From NCBI GenBank assembly GCA_013695265.1, contig JACDAU010000322.1:1-29150 (forward strand): a DNA stretch of 29,150 nt, in the 5' to 3' direction. Positions 1-7,249 of this stretch are shown here, one piece after another. Numbering within the stretch: position 1 is the first letter of the stretch; each line of letters starts with the position of its first letter. Origin of the DNA: Chloroflexia bacterium. Its GTDB lineage: Bacteria; Chloroflexota; Chloroflexia; Thermobaculales; Thermobaculaceae. Under the pieces are notes generated by a model. That model made no database searches. It saw only the letters and a program-made list of their open reading frames with translations, and was not told the origin of the DNA. The translations under genes were made by a program, and so were the position numbers.

Positions 1-216
1 GAAGATCTCCTCCACGCGCTTGCGTACCTGGTCGGGACGGCTCAGGTCGAGATTCGGCCCGAGTTCACCAAGCAGGCGGCTCTGGACCGTTGACTTCATT
101 TCCACCAGGTTGCGTTCGACCGCTCCTCTCGGCACCGGTGGCGGCGCGGCGGATCGCCCCGGCCCAGCAGGGGCCGTGGGTTGCGGCTCTGTATTTAGGC
201 GCTTGAGTAATGACAT
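1..216 (-). CDS. cpaF: CpaF/TadA-family pilus assembly ATPase, N-terminal fragment (runs off the left edge)
   Basis: Only the first 72 codons are present; the reading frame is open to the window edge. Residues 1-35 are a Pro/Ala-rich, low-complexity leader. Residues 36-72 (from VERNLVEMKSTVQSRLL, then LDLSRPDQVRKRVEEIF) match the helical N-terminal segment that precedes the catalytic domain in CpaF/TadA secretion ATPases. Such ATPases hydrolyse ATP at the cytoplasmic membrane to drive Flp pilin polymerisation. Walker motifs lie outside the window and cannot be checked. The ATG at 214-216 has a purine-rich GAAGGGA sequence upstream. The gene follows cpaE by 21 bp in the same direction, as in known tad operons, which strengthens the call. 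Confidence 0.82.
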   Translation of the reverse strand, partial: MSLLKRLNTEPQPTAPAGPGRSAAPPPVPRGAVERNLVEMKSTVQSRLLGELGPNLDLSRPDQVRKRVEEIF

Positions 217-237
217 CTCTTAGTCCCTTCGTGCGGT

Positions 238-1476
238 CTACGCCTTTGCCCTGGCGAACAACCTGCGCCTGGCCGGTTTCTGGGTCGCGTCGACCGGAAC
301 CTGATCCTCATTGGCGAACTGCTGAGCGCGGACGGTCGATGCTATGCGCCGCAGCTCCCGAGTTGCCGCGCTTCCACGTTGGTGAATCACCATCGGCACG
401 CCTCGGTTGCTGGCCTCGGCGAAAGCCTTGAGGTCCTCCGGCACGCTGCCGAGAAGCGTCAAGCCCAGCCGCTGTTGGATATTTTTCGGGGCGAGCACCG
501 CGTATGAGTTGACCCGATTCAGCACGAGCTGGAGCTTGTGCTCGGGATACTCGAGAAGTTTTGCCACCTCCGTGAACAACTTGACGTCGCGCACAGCCGG
601 CACCTCCTGCGTGCTTACGAGTACGACCGTGCGCGCCATGTCCAGCGCGACGAGAACCGTCTCGCTGAGGTCGTGCGATGTATCGACGAAGACATAGTCG
701 AACGCGTTGCTTAGCTCAGTCAGGATTCGCCGTACCTGAGTCGGCCCTACGGCTTCCGCCTGCTGCGGCTGCGCGGGAGCAAGCAGTACCTTTACCCCGG
801 AGGTATGTGCCACCATCACGTCCGAGAGCAGGCCCACGTCCAGATCCTCGACGCGCTGGCTGAGGTCATAGATGTTTGTCGAGCTGGCAAGATCCATCAT
901 CAGGCCAACATCGCCATACGCCAGGCTGAGGTCAACGAGTGCCACCCGTCCTTGCGTCTCCTGGCGCTTTGCCACCGCAAGGTTGATCGCGACGCTGGTT
1001 ACCCCACACCCGCCCTTCGGGCTGTGTACGGCGACGATCTCGCCACCTTCGGGGCGTAGCGAATTGATCTCTTTGTAGTCCGGCCCCGCACTCGCTGTCG
1101 ATGGAAGGCGCTGAAGAGCGGCATACAGTTCGGTTGGACCGAACGGCTTCTGAAGGAAGTCCCGTGCACCAGACCGCAGCGCCGGCCGCATCACGTCCGC
1201 GCCCGACTCAACGCTCATCATCACAATGCCGGTATTCGGCAGCAAGCCGGACAACTGCTCCGCCACCTGGGCCCCAGTGCCACCGGGAAGATAATAGTCG
1301 AGCAGGACCACGTCGGGCTCGAGCCGGCAGGCCATGCTGACCGCCTCGTCCACATCGCCGGCCATGCTGACCAGCTCCACCCAGTCTTCCAGATCTAGCA
1401 AGTTTCGTATCTGGTCTCGGAATCCTCGGTCGTCGTCTACGACGAGCACGCGGAGTACAGTGTTCTTATGGGACAC
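238..1476 (-). CDS. cpaE: CpaE/TadZ-like pilus assembly protein: receiver domain fused to a MinD/ParA-type ATPase
   Basis: A 412-residue protein with two domains. Residues 7-125 form a response-regulator receiver domain with an acidic pocket at D14-D16, phosphoacceptor D60 in VVLLDYYLPGG, and the conserved lysine K110 in FLQKPF. Residues 145-390 form a ParA/MinD ATPase with a deviant Walker A motif KGGCGVTS (154-161, signature K154) and a Walker A' aspartate in ALVDLSLAYGD (D182). In known Tad systems CpaE/TadZ localises the assembly machine to a site in the cell. The receiver domain keeps its catalytic residues, whereas many TadZ receivers are degenerate, so control by an unlinked histidine kinase is possible. 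The GTG start has GAGAGGAT well placed upstream. The gene lies 20 bp after cpaB and 21 bp before cpaF. Confidence 0.9.
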   Translation of the reverse strand: MSHKNTVLRVLVVDDDRGFRDQIRNLLDLEDWVELVSMAGDVDEAVSMACRLEPDVVLLDYYLPGGTGAQVAEQLSGLLPNTGIVMMSVESGADVMRPALRSGARDFLQKPFGPTELYAALQRLPSTASAGPDYKEINSLRPEGGEIVAVHSPKGGCGVTSVAINLAVAKRQETQGRVALVDLSLAYGDVGLMMDLASSTNIYDLSQRVEDLDVGLLSDVMVAHTSGVKVLLAPAQPQQAEAVGPTQVRRILTELSNAFDYVFVDTSHDLSETVLVALDMARTVVLVSTQEVPAVRDVKLFTEVAKLLEYPEHKLQLVLNRVNSYAVLAPKNIQQRLGLTLLGSVPEDLKAFAEASNRGVPMVIHQRGSAATRELRRIASTVRAQQFANEDQVPVDATQKPARRRLFARAKA

Positions 1477-1496
1477 GATTTAATCCTCTCGTGACT

Positions 1497-2321
1497 CTAC
1501 TTCTGCGGCTGCAAGGGTACCGGCACGCCCATACCCTTGTTGAGAATCTCTTCCGAGACTCCCGCCGTATCTTCAACTGCCGTATCTCCGTTCGCTCGGA
1601 CAACAAAGCTGAGGATGCCGTTCGTCTGCGCGTATTGCACAGCCTCAGCTTCCTGACCAGTTACCGCGAGGATCACGGTCCAGACCTCGGTCCCGCCCGA
1701 CTCGGACGTACCAGCGGAAAACTTGACGCTCTCCGGCAGGATTATCGCACCGGTGGCGCCCGAATCCTTTGGGTTCTGCACCTTGAGCACCTGCAGGTTC
1801 TGCGCGATAGTTTTGCCAACCGGTGCTTCAGCCTTCTTGTCAGCGTACTTGCCATCCTGTCCCTTCGAGAAGTTGACCTGTGGGAACTTCCCCATGAACA
1901 GCGCATCCACGTGATCGCCCTCGCGCAGCAGGCCATTGAGAACGCTGGATCGGTCAACCCAAACGGCGATGGCTCGTTTGCCCTTCGGCACTGAGTACGC
2001 GAACCCGCCTTCCGTAATCATACTGGTCAGGAGCACCTGCCCCGGCTGGGCGGGGCCGCTGAGCGCCTTGCCCGTCACTGTGGAAAGATCGTACACCGCG
2101 CCCGGTGGAACCGCCTCCCTGGGGACGGGCTTGAGCTGCAACTGCTCCGCAGTGAGCGGCTTGTAACTCGGGACCGCCACTGCGGCAACAACCACGTTAA
2201 CCGGCGGCGCGGTTTGAGCCGCGGCACTCCCCATCGACTGCAAGTACATGAACAGCGCTCCGCCGCCCAGGAGGGCCAGTATCACGCCGAATACCAGGAA
2301 AATCTTACCCGAACGCCCCAT
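1497..2321 (-). CDS. cpaB: CpaB/RcpC-family Flp pilus assembly protein
   Basis: A 274-residue protein. An N-terminal membrane anchor (about residues 6-28) is followed by an SAF domain (about 40-103, VNVVVAAVAVPSYKPLTAEQ to QVLLTSMI). The RcpC region (about 112-245) begins KGKRAIAVWVDRSSVLNGLL and contains the family's REGDHVDALF signature. In diderm bacteria CpaB works with the CpaC secretin. No secretin is visible here, and the protein probably acts at the outer face of the single membrane or the wall. The ATG start has GGAGGA 8 nt upstream. It is the first gene of the cpaB-cpaE-cpaF transcript, which appears to have its own promoter at 2372-2400. The Tad locus context supports the assignment. 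Confidence 0.88.
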   Translation of the reverse strand: MGRSGKIFLVFGVILALLGGGALFMYLQSMGSAAAQTAPPVNVVVAAVAVPSYKPLTAEQLQLKPVPREAVPPGAVYDLSTVTGKALSGPAQPGQVLLTSMITEGGFAYSVPKGKRAIAVWVDRSSVLNGLLREGDHVDALFMGKFPQVNFSKGQDGKYADKKAEAPVGKTIAQNLQVLKVQNPKDSGATGAIILPESVKFSAGTSESGGTEVWTVILAVTGQEAEAVQYAQTNGILSFVVRANGDTAVEDTAGVSEEILNKGMGVPVPLQPQK

Positions 2322-2371
2322 TTACTTAATCCTCCGACAAACGTAACCAGACTGCGACTTTTGCTACTACG

Positions 2372-2400
2372 AGTGTAGGTCTGTGGCTGGCTCGCGACAA
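2372..2400 (-). promoter_or_regulatory. Predicted sigma70-type promoter of cpaB-cpaE-cpaF
   Basis: On the minus strand a -35 TTGTCG (2395-2400) and a -10 TACACT (2372-2377) are separated by exactly 17 bp, each matching 4 of 6 consensus bases. The predicted leader before the cpaB ATG is about 45 nt. This would let the machine genes be expressed separately from the upstream tadE/tadG genes. Confidence 0.45.
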
Positions 2401-2508
2401 TAGGACTTTGGTCCCGCTGCTGTCATGGCACCGATTGCCCACCGCTGCGCCCGACAGTGGGAACGATGCCCGCGTCCCTTAAGGGATCTGCCCATAGGAA
2501 CCATTTCA

Positions 2509-2539
2509 GTGCCTGCGGAAGTGCGACCCCCGCAGGCAC
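2509..2539 (-). promoter_or_regulatory. Perfect 10-bp stem-loop in the tadG-cpaB gap
   Basis: GTGCCTGCGG (2509-2518) pairs with CCGCAGGCAC (2530-2539) around an 11-nt loop. No T-tract follows on either strand, so it does not look like a classical intrinsic terminator. It could be an mRNA stability or attenuation element, or a protein-binding dyad. Confidence 0.4.
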
Positions 2540-2668
2540 ATTGGTGCAATTGGACAATGGATCGCACGAACGTTGGAGTAGAACGGCCGTGTGGGGGGAC
2601 CATCGACGCAGTTCACCGTAATGGTGGGGCACGCTTCCAGCAGGGGCGTGCATGCAACAGAAATCCCC

Positions 2669-2698
2669 CGCTCGCCGTCCCTCATGCGTCGGCGAGCG
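2669..2698 (-). terminator. Possible terminator after tadG
   Basis: CGCTCGCCG (2669-2677) pairs with CGGCGAGCG (2690-2698), a 9-bp GC-rich stem with a 12-nt loop. It begins 33 bp past the tadG stop. On the minus strand it is followed by GGGGATTTC, a very short T run, so termination is plausible but not strong. Confidence 0.4.
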
Positions 2699-2731
2699 CT
2701 GGCTCCGGCGAGCGGCGTCTGGAGATCGGGC

Positions 2732-4033
2732 TTACTCCCATGCACGCAGGACGGTTCGCCGCTGTTCCGTGAACTCGCTCGGCGTGGGCTTGATGCCGCT
2801 CACCGCACGCACCTTGACATTGTTGGCCCCAGTCCTTGTTATGTTGAACAATGCATAGCCCGCTACAAAGACATACCTGTTTCCGTTTGACCCGTTATAC
2901 ACCGTGCCGTCCCAAACCATCGCCAGGATCGTGTCGCCCACCTGGTAGCGCGCCTTGATCGAGTCAACACTGAGACCGGCGCTTGTGCCAGCAATCATGC
3001 CGATAGACTCGCCCACAGTGGGAGCGGGCATCGAATCGTCGATGGAAGCGCCACCAAAGCTCTCGATGTAGTCGGCAACAGCGTTCTTGGAGTTGTTCAC
3101 ACTACAATCGAAATCGTGGTAACAGGTCGGTGTGGCAGTGTGCAAGTTGCGGATCTCCGGCACGACCCAGCCGCGGATAGCCTCACCAGGATCGCTCGGA
3201 TTGTTGGGGGCAACGCCCGTTCCTATCAGAAAAGCTTCCGGCCCGGGGTTCGTTGGGCTGGGTTGTGTGTCGCAGTTTGCTGTCTGCATAAAAGCTGGTG
3301 CTGTGCCCACTGCGCTGGGCCACGCGGTGATCTGCCCCGTCCCACTACACAGATAATCGGTGCGCTGATTAGGGGTCTGCGGACCTGCGGGGTCGGGTTG
3401 CAAGGGATCATCGAGCGGCAGGTCCGTCCGCCCTTCATCAAATCTCTTGACCGTGATCGGCAAGAACACGTCCGGCGGACGAATCGTCGCGCGAGCACGG
3501 GCGCCAACGACCAGTGTCGGAAAGCCTATCGCGCCGCTGAAAAATCCCTGAAACTCATGGCGCAATGCAACTCGGACATCGTCGCCCGCAAACTGGATAC
3601 CGTTCTGCAAGCTTGAGCCCGCGCCGATCACCGTAAAGTCGGTGGCGTACGGTGCGTTCCTCAGGACGGATGCACGGGCCGCGGCGTCTCCGGCTGCGGT
3701 GCTCGCGGTGACCTTGTACTCTTCGGCGCCAGCGAGGGCTGCTGCGTCCGCGGCGTTTTGAAGTTTTCGCCGCTGGGTGTGCATCTGCGAAACATCCGCG
3801 GCGGCAGCGAGGACACTGAGAAAGACAAGGCCGAGCATCAGCACGAACAGGATCAGCACCTGACCGCGAATCGGCTGACAAACCCGAAGGAGCGCCCTAG
3901 TGATAAAACCAGATGGTGTCCCGATCGACCTCCGTTGCATGTGGGGTGCCGAATATACACCGAGGAAGTCCGATGTGCGTACTGCCGCTGTCTGCCGAGT
4001 GTCAGGCATGCCATGCCGTTTCAACTGTTTCAT
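2732..4033 (-). CDS. tadG: TadG-like Flp pilus assembly protein (membrane-anchored, large extracytoplasmic domain)
   Basis: A 433-residue protein. Residues 1-53 are a basic cytoplasmic segment, and residues 57-78 (GQVLILFVLMLGLVFLSVLA) are a single membrane helix. The helix is followed by the TadG N-terminal signature DVSQMHTQRRKLQNAADAAALAGA (about 80-103). The rest is extracytoplasmic, with few cysteines and no von Willebrand A motif that I can see. TadG proteins are anchored minor components of the Tad pilus apparatus. The ATG at 4031-4033 has AAGGAA upstream and lies 3 bp after the tadE stop, implying co-translation. The cytoplasmic leader is longer than usual, and the in-frame Met at residue 32 is an alternative start. 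Confidence 0.8.
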   Translation of the reverse strand: MKQLKRHGMPDTRQTAAVRTSDFLGVYSAPHMQRRSIGTPSGFITRALLRVCQPIRGQVLILFVLMLGLVFLSVLAAAADVSQMHTQRRKLQNAADAAALAGAEEYKVTASTAAGDAAARASVLRNAPYATDFTVIGAGSSLQNGIQFAGDDVRVALRHEFQGFFSGAIGFPTLVVGARARATIRPPDVFLPITVKRFDEGRTDLPLDDPLQPDPAGPQTPNQRTDYLCSGTGQITAWPSAVGTAPAFMQTANCDTQPSPTNPGPEAFLIGTGVAPNNPSDPGEAIRGWVVPEIRNLHTATPTCYHDFDCSVNNSKNAVADYIESFGGASIDDSMPAPTVGESIGMIAGTSAGLSVDSIKARYQVGDTILAMVWDGTVYNGSNGNRYVFVAGYALFNITRTGANNVKVRAVSGIKPTPSEFTEQRRTVLRAWE

Positions 4034-4036
4034 TTT

Positions 4037-4549
4037 CTACTGGTTCCTTATCGTGGCTTCCGTTGTGGACCGCAGTGTGACGGTTGGCTGCACAAATCCA
4101 AAGGAGCTGCTTATCGGAAGCGAGTACACGTACGTCACCTGCACGCGCACTGCCTGTCCGCGCCTGTTCGGCTTCGTTGAATCGAGCACGTCTGGATAGC
4201 TGACTTCGACCTGAGCAAGCGCCGGTTCCAGGTTGCCAACAGACTGCTGCACTACCGTGCGGGCGTTGTTCTCGTAGATATCCTCCGTTGACACGCCCCC
4301 GCCGAAGCCCCGGTTTTGATCGTTCTGCGTTACGGTATACGCCGTTCCGCTTCCCGGCGAGGCGTACAGATACCGGTATTGCGACCCCGATTGTGCGCCT
4401 TCGCGCGAGGCGTTGATCACCTGAACGTACGCGTAGAACGCGAAGCCTGTATCGATCACGCCGAACGTCAGCGTCATCATCAGTGGTAGCAGGATTGCCG
4501 TCTCGACAAGCGACTGAGCGGGGCGGGTTCGGAACAGGCGCTGGAACAT
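4037..4549 (-). CDS. tadE: TadE-family pseudopilin (second of two)
   Basis: About 170 residues with the TadE pattern. A short basic N-terminus is followed by AQSLVETAILLPLMMTLTFG, containing the conserved Glu five residues into the hydrophobic helix, and then INASREGAQSG. TadE proteins are pseudopilins processed by the TadV prepilin peptidase, which is not in the window. A TTG codon at 4556-4558 would give a start 3 codons longer but has no room for a ribosome binding site. The ATG at 4547-4549 lies 1 bp after the previous gene's TAA and has GAGGA about 10 nt upstream, so it is preferred. The gene sits between another tadE-like gene and tadG. Confidence 0.85.
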   Translation of the reverse strand: MFQRLFRTRPAQSLVETAILLPLMMTLTFGVIDTGFAFYAYVQVINASREGAQSGSQYRYLYASPGSGTAYTVTQNDQNRGFGGGVSTEDIYENNARTVVQQSVGNLEPALAQVEVSYPDVLDSTKPNRRGQAVRVQVTYVYSLPISSSFGFVQPTVTLRSTTEATIRNQ

Positions 4550-4550
4550 C

Positions 4551-5006
4551 TTACTCAATCCTCATCTTGGATCTGGCCGTCACAGTCAGGTCTGGCGTGT
4601 TCGTGAAGACGCCGACGTCCATTGTGACCAGCCAGGTCACCTGAACCTCGAGCGTCTGACCGCGACGATTCGGGTGATCGATCGGGTTTGCAGCGGGGAG
4701 TGTCACGGACACGCCGTTGGTGCAGTCGATGTTTCCCGTGCTCTGCGCGAAACCGGTGTTACCGGCCGCGCAGTCCGGGTAGTTCGGGAAGATTGCCTTC
4801 CGTGCCGCGGTCGTCCGCTGTGCGTCGGTCAGCCCCTGCGTTATCGCCGCGCGTGCACCCTGCCGGGCAGCGTCCGTCACGGTCACGTACGAACTGAGCA
4901 CGAACCCGACCTGTATAAAGCTGACAAAAAGCAGCACAGTGATTGGGGCGACGAGCGCGAACTCGACCATCGCAACGCCACGGCGTGCTGTGACCAGTGA
5001 TCGCAA
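4551..5006 (-). CDS. tadE: TadE-family pseudopilin (first of two)
   Basis: The open frame extends to 5264, but that would overlap the divergent GTPase gene and its promoter. A TTG at 5004-5006 is preceded by GGAGG with 9-nt spacing. It gives a 151-residue protein starting MRSLVTARRGVAMVEFALVA, which is where TadE proteins normally begin. The pseudopilin motif RGVAMVEFALVAPITVLLF contains the conserved Glu, followed by VTVTDAARQGARAA. The extracytoplasmic part has a cysteine pair (PDCAAG ... NIDCTN) that could form a disulfide. It is the first gene of the minus-strand Tad cluster. No clear promoter was found for it, apart from a weak -10-like TATAAC that overlaps the divergent promoter. Confidence 0.8.
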   Translation of the reverse strand: MRSLVTARRGVAMVEFALVAPITVLLFVSFIQVGFVLSSYVTVTDAARQGARAAITQGLTDAQRTTAARKAIFPNYPDCAAGNTGFAQSTGNIDCTNGVSVTLPAANPIDHPNRRGQTLEVQVTWLVTMDVGVFTNTPDLTVTARSKMRIE

Positions 5007-5089
5007 AGAATTGTACCTCCGCGTCCACTCTATGACACGCACCCGGACGGGACCACAGTACTTTTTGGCTACGAACCGCTGCAAGAGGT

Positions 5090-5119
5090 ATGGCATAACG
5101 AGACCAAGGGCGTTATAAT
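5090..5119 (+). promoter_or_regulatory. Promoter of the EF-G-like gene
   Basis: A perfect -10 TATAAT (5114-5119) lies 18 bp after a 4-of-6 -35 element ATGGCA (5090-5095). The leader to the ATG is about 32 nt. The same A/T core read on the minus strand gives TATAAC facing the Tad cluster, so the two divergent promoters may overlap. Confidence 0.6.
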
Positions 5120-5158
5120 CCACGCCCACGTCGGTGCACAACCTTTCAGGAGGGAGAC

Positions 5159-7249
5159 ATGAAGACGTACCCCGCAGCGCAGATACGGAACGTTGGCCTG
5201 TTCTCGCACGGCGGGACCGGGAAGACGACGCTGGCCGAGGCCATGCTGTACGCCAGTGGCGCAATATCCCGGCTCGGTAAGGTGACGGAGGGCACGACCG
5301 CGAGCGATTTTGACCCGGACGAAGTGAAGCGTCAAACGTCGATCAGCGCTTCGCTCGTGCCCGTTGAGTTCAATGGCTACAAGCTGAATGTGGTGGACAG
5401 TCCCGGCTATGCCGAGTTCACGGGAGAGATGGTTTCCGCCATGCGCGTGGTGGACTGCGCCATAATCCTCCTGGACGCGCACTCAAGGATCGAGGTAGGC
5501 ACGGACCTGCGGTTCCGAGAGGCGACGAAGGCCGGGGTGCCGCGTATAGCGGTTGTCAACAAGATGGACCGGGAGAACGCCGATTTCGACGCGGTCATGG
5601 ACCAGATGCGCACCGACTGGGGTCATTCCGTCGTTCCCCTGATGATTCCCATCGGACGGGAGCACGACTTCGAGGGCGTGGTGGATGTGATCGCCCGGAA
5701 AGCATATGTGTATCCGAAGCGGGGCGACCTGAGCTTCGAAGAACGGGGGATCCCCTCCGAGCTGGCGGGGAGCGTCGACCGATACGCGGAGATGGTGATG
5801 GAGCTCGCAGCCGAGACGGACGACAACCTGACGCTCAAATACCTTGACGGCGAGGGACTTTCGACAGAGGAGATCATGGACGGCACGCGCGCGGGAGTGC
5901 TCGCCGGTTCCATCGTGCCGGTTTTGGCCGCAAGCGGGGGATGCCTGACCGGCGTTCCACAGGTACTCGATGCACTCATCAAGCTTGCGCCATCACCGCT
6001 CGAGCGACCGGAGCAGACGATCCCGAACAACGGTGAGGACACATGGGACATCCCGGCCGACCCTTCGGGTCCGCTGGCCAGCCTGGTATTCAAAACGCTG
6101 GCAGACCCATTTGTCGGAAAGCTGAGTCTCCTCCGAGTATACAGTGGCACATTGTCGAGCGACAGCCACCTCACCAACGCCCGTACGGGACACGATGAGC
6201 GCATCGGCCAATTGCTCTATCTTTGCGGCAAGGAGCAGAAACACGCCGACCGCATCGCGGCTGGCGACATCGGGGCCGTAGCAAAGCTCGGCGATACCGC
6301 GACGGGGGATACGCTTTGCTCCTCCGCGCACCCGCTCAGGCTGAAAGACATTGCGTTTCCTACGCCCGGCTATATGGCGGCGCTCCGGCCCAGGACGAAG
6401 TCGGATCTCGACAAGATGGGCAACGCGCTGCACCGGATGACTGACGAGGATCCAACGCTGCACGTCAGCCGCGACGCGCAGACGGGCGAGACTCTCGTCA
6501 GCGGCATGGGAGACTCGCACATCCAGATCATGGCGGAGCGCATGCAGCGTAAGTTCGGCGTTGGCGTCGAGACGGCGCTGCCGGCCGTACCATACCGGGA
6601 GACGATTACGATCTCCTCCCGTGCGGAGTATAAGCATAAAAAGCAGACTGGCGGACACGGCCAGTACGGCCACGTGGTGCTAAGCATAGAGCCCGCTGAA
6701 GAACAGGAGTTCGAGTTTCGGTCTACCGTAGTTGGTGGCGCGGTGCCCCGTAACTACTTCCCTGCGGTGGAGAAGGGCGTCCATGAGGCGATGCAGGACG
6801 GCGTCGTTGCAGGCTACCCTGTTGTCAACATCCGGGTGACGCTAACCGATGGCAGCCATCACAATGTGGACTCTTCAGAAATGGCGTTTATGCTCGCCGC
6901 GGCGCAAGCCTTCAGAAAAGGCGTGAGCGAGGCCCGGCCCGTGCTGCTCGAGCCAGTAGTGAACCTGCTGATCATCGTGCCTGAACTGTTCGTGGGGGAT
7001 GTGATGAGTGACCTTAACGGCAAGCGGGCGAGGGTCGATGGTATGGAGCCTGGCGACGATGGGAGCACGACGATTCGTGCCCATGCACCACTTGCGGAGG
7101 TGCAACGCTACAGTTCGGATCTCCGAGCCATCACCCAGGGGCGCGGCAGCTACACGATGGAGTTCGTCCGCTACGAAGAGGTGCCGGCGCATCTGATGCC
7201 CCACATCGTAGAACGCGCGCGCTCGCACCGGGAACTGATCGCGCACTAG
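5159..7249 (+). CDS. EF-G-like translational GTPase (EF-G2/FusA2 type)
   Basis: A 696-residue protein with full EF-G domain order: GTPase domain (about 1-275), domain II (about 305-390), then domains III to V to the end. G1 is HGGTGKTT (18-24) rather than the AHIDAGKTT of canonical EF-G. G3 is DSPGY (80-84), with Tyr where EF-G has the catalytic His of DTPGH. G4 is NKMD (134-137). These features place it in the EF-G-like paralogue group rather than with the essential translocase. Members of that group are poorly understood; roles in ribosome rescue or stress are only proposed. The start ATG has AGGAGGGAG ideally placed. It is monocistronic and meets the HAD phosphatase tail to tail. Confidence 0.9.
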   Translation: MKTYPAAQIRNVGLFSHGGTGKTTLAEAMLYASGAISRLGKVTEGTTASDFDPDEVKRQTSISASLVPVEFNGYKLNVVDSPGYAEFTGEMVSAMRVVDCAIILLDAHSRIEVGTDLRFREATKAGVPRIAVVNKMDRENADFDAVMDQMRTDWGHSVVPLMIPIGREHDFEGVVDVIARKAYVYPKRGDLSFEERGIPSELAGSVDRYAEMVMELAAETDDNLTLKYLDGEGLSTEEIMDGTRAGVLAGSIVPVLAASGGCLTGVPQVLDALIKLAPSPLERPEQTIPNNGEDTWDIPADPSGPLASLVFKTLADPFVGKLSLLRVYSGTLSSDSHLTNARTGHDERIGQLLYLCGKEQKHADRIAAGDIGAVAKLGDTATGDTLCSSAHPLRLKDIAFPTPGYMAALRPRTKSDLDKMGNALHRMTDEDPTLHVSRDAQTGETLVSGMGDSHIQIMAERMQRKFGVGVETALPAVPYRETITISSRAEYKHKKQTGGHGQYGHVVLSIEPAEEQEFEFRSTVVGGAVPRNYFPAVEKGVHEAMQDGVVAGYPVVNIRVTLTDGSHHNVDSSEMAFMLAAAQAFRKGVSEARPVLLEPVVNLLIIVPELFVGDVMSDLNGKRARVDGMEPGDDGSTTIRAHAPLAEVQRYSSDLRAITQGRGSYTMEFVRYEEVPAHLMPHIVERARSHRELIAH

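Larger units (their letters stand above)
2322..2731. other. 410-bp non-coding gap inside the Tad locus
   Basis: This stretch separates the pseudopilin genes from cpaB. No convincing ORF was found: the short ORFs lack ribosome binding sites and family resemblance. It holds two strong inverted repeats (2509-2539 and 2669-2698), a TCCCTTAAGGGA palindrome (2475-2486) and the predicted cpaB promoter. Confidence 0.6.

Noticed and set aside
2509..2539. CRISPR-like repeat
   Set aside because: The dyad occurs once; there are no regularly spaced copies.
5007..5264. N-terminal extension of the first tadE gene
   Set aside because: It would overlap the divergent GTPase gene, has no pilin-like content, and the TTG at 5006 has a much better ribosome binding site.
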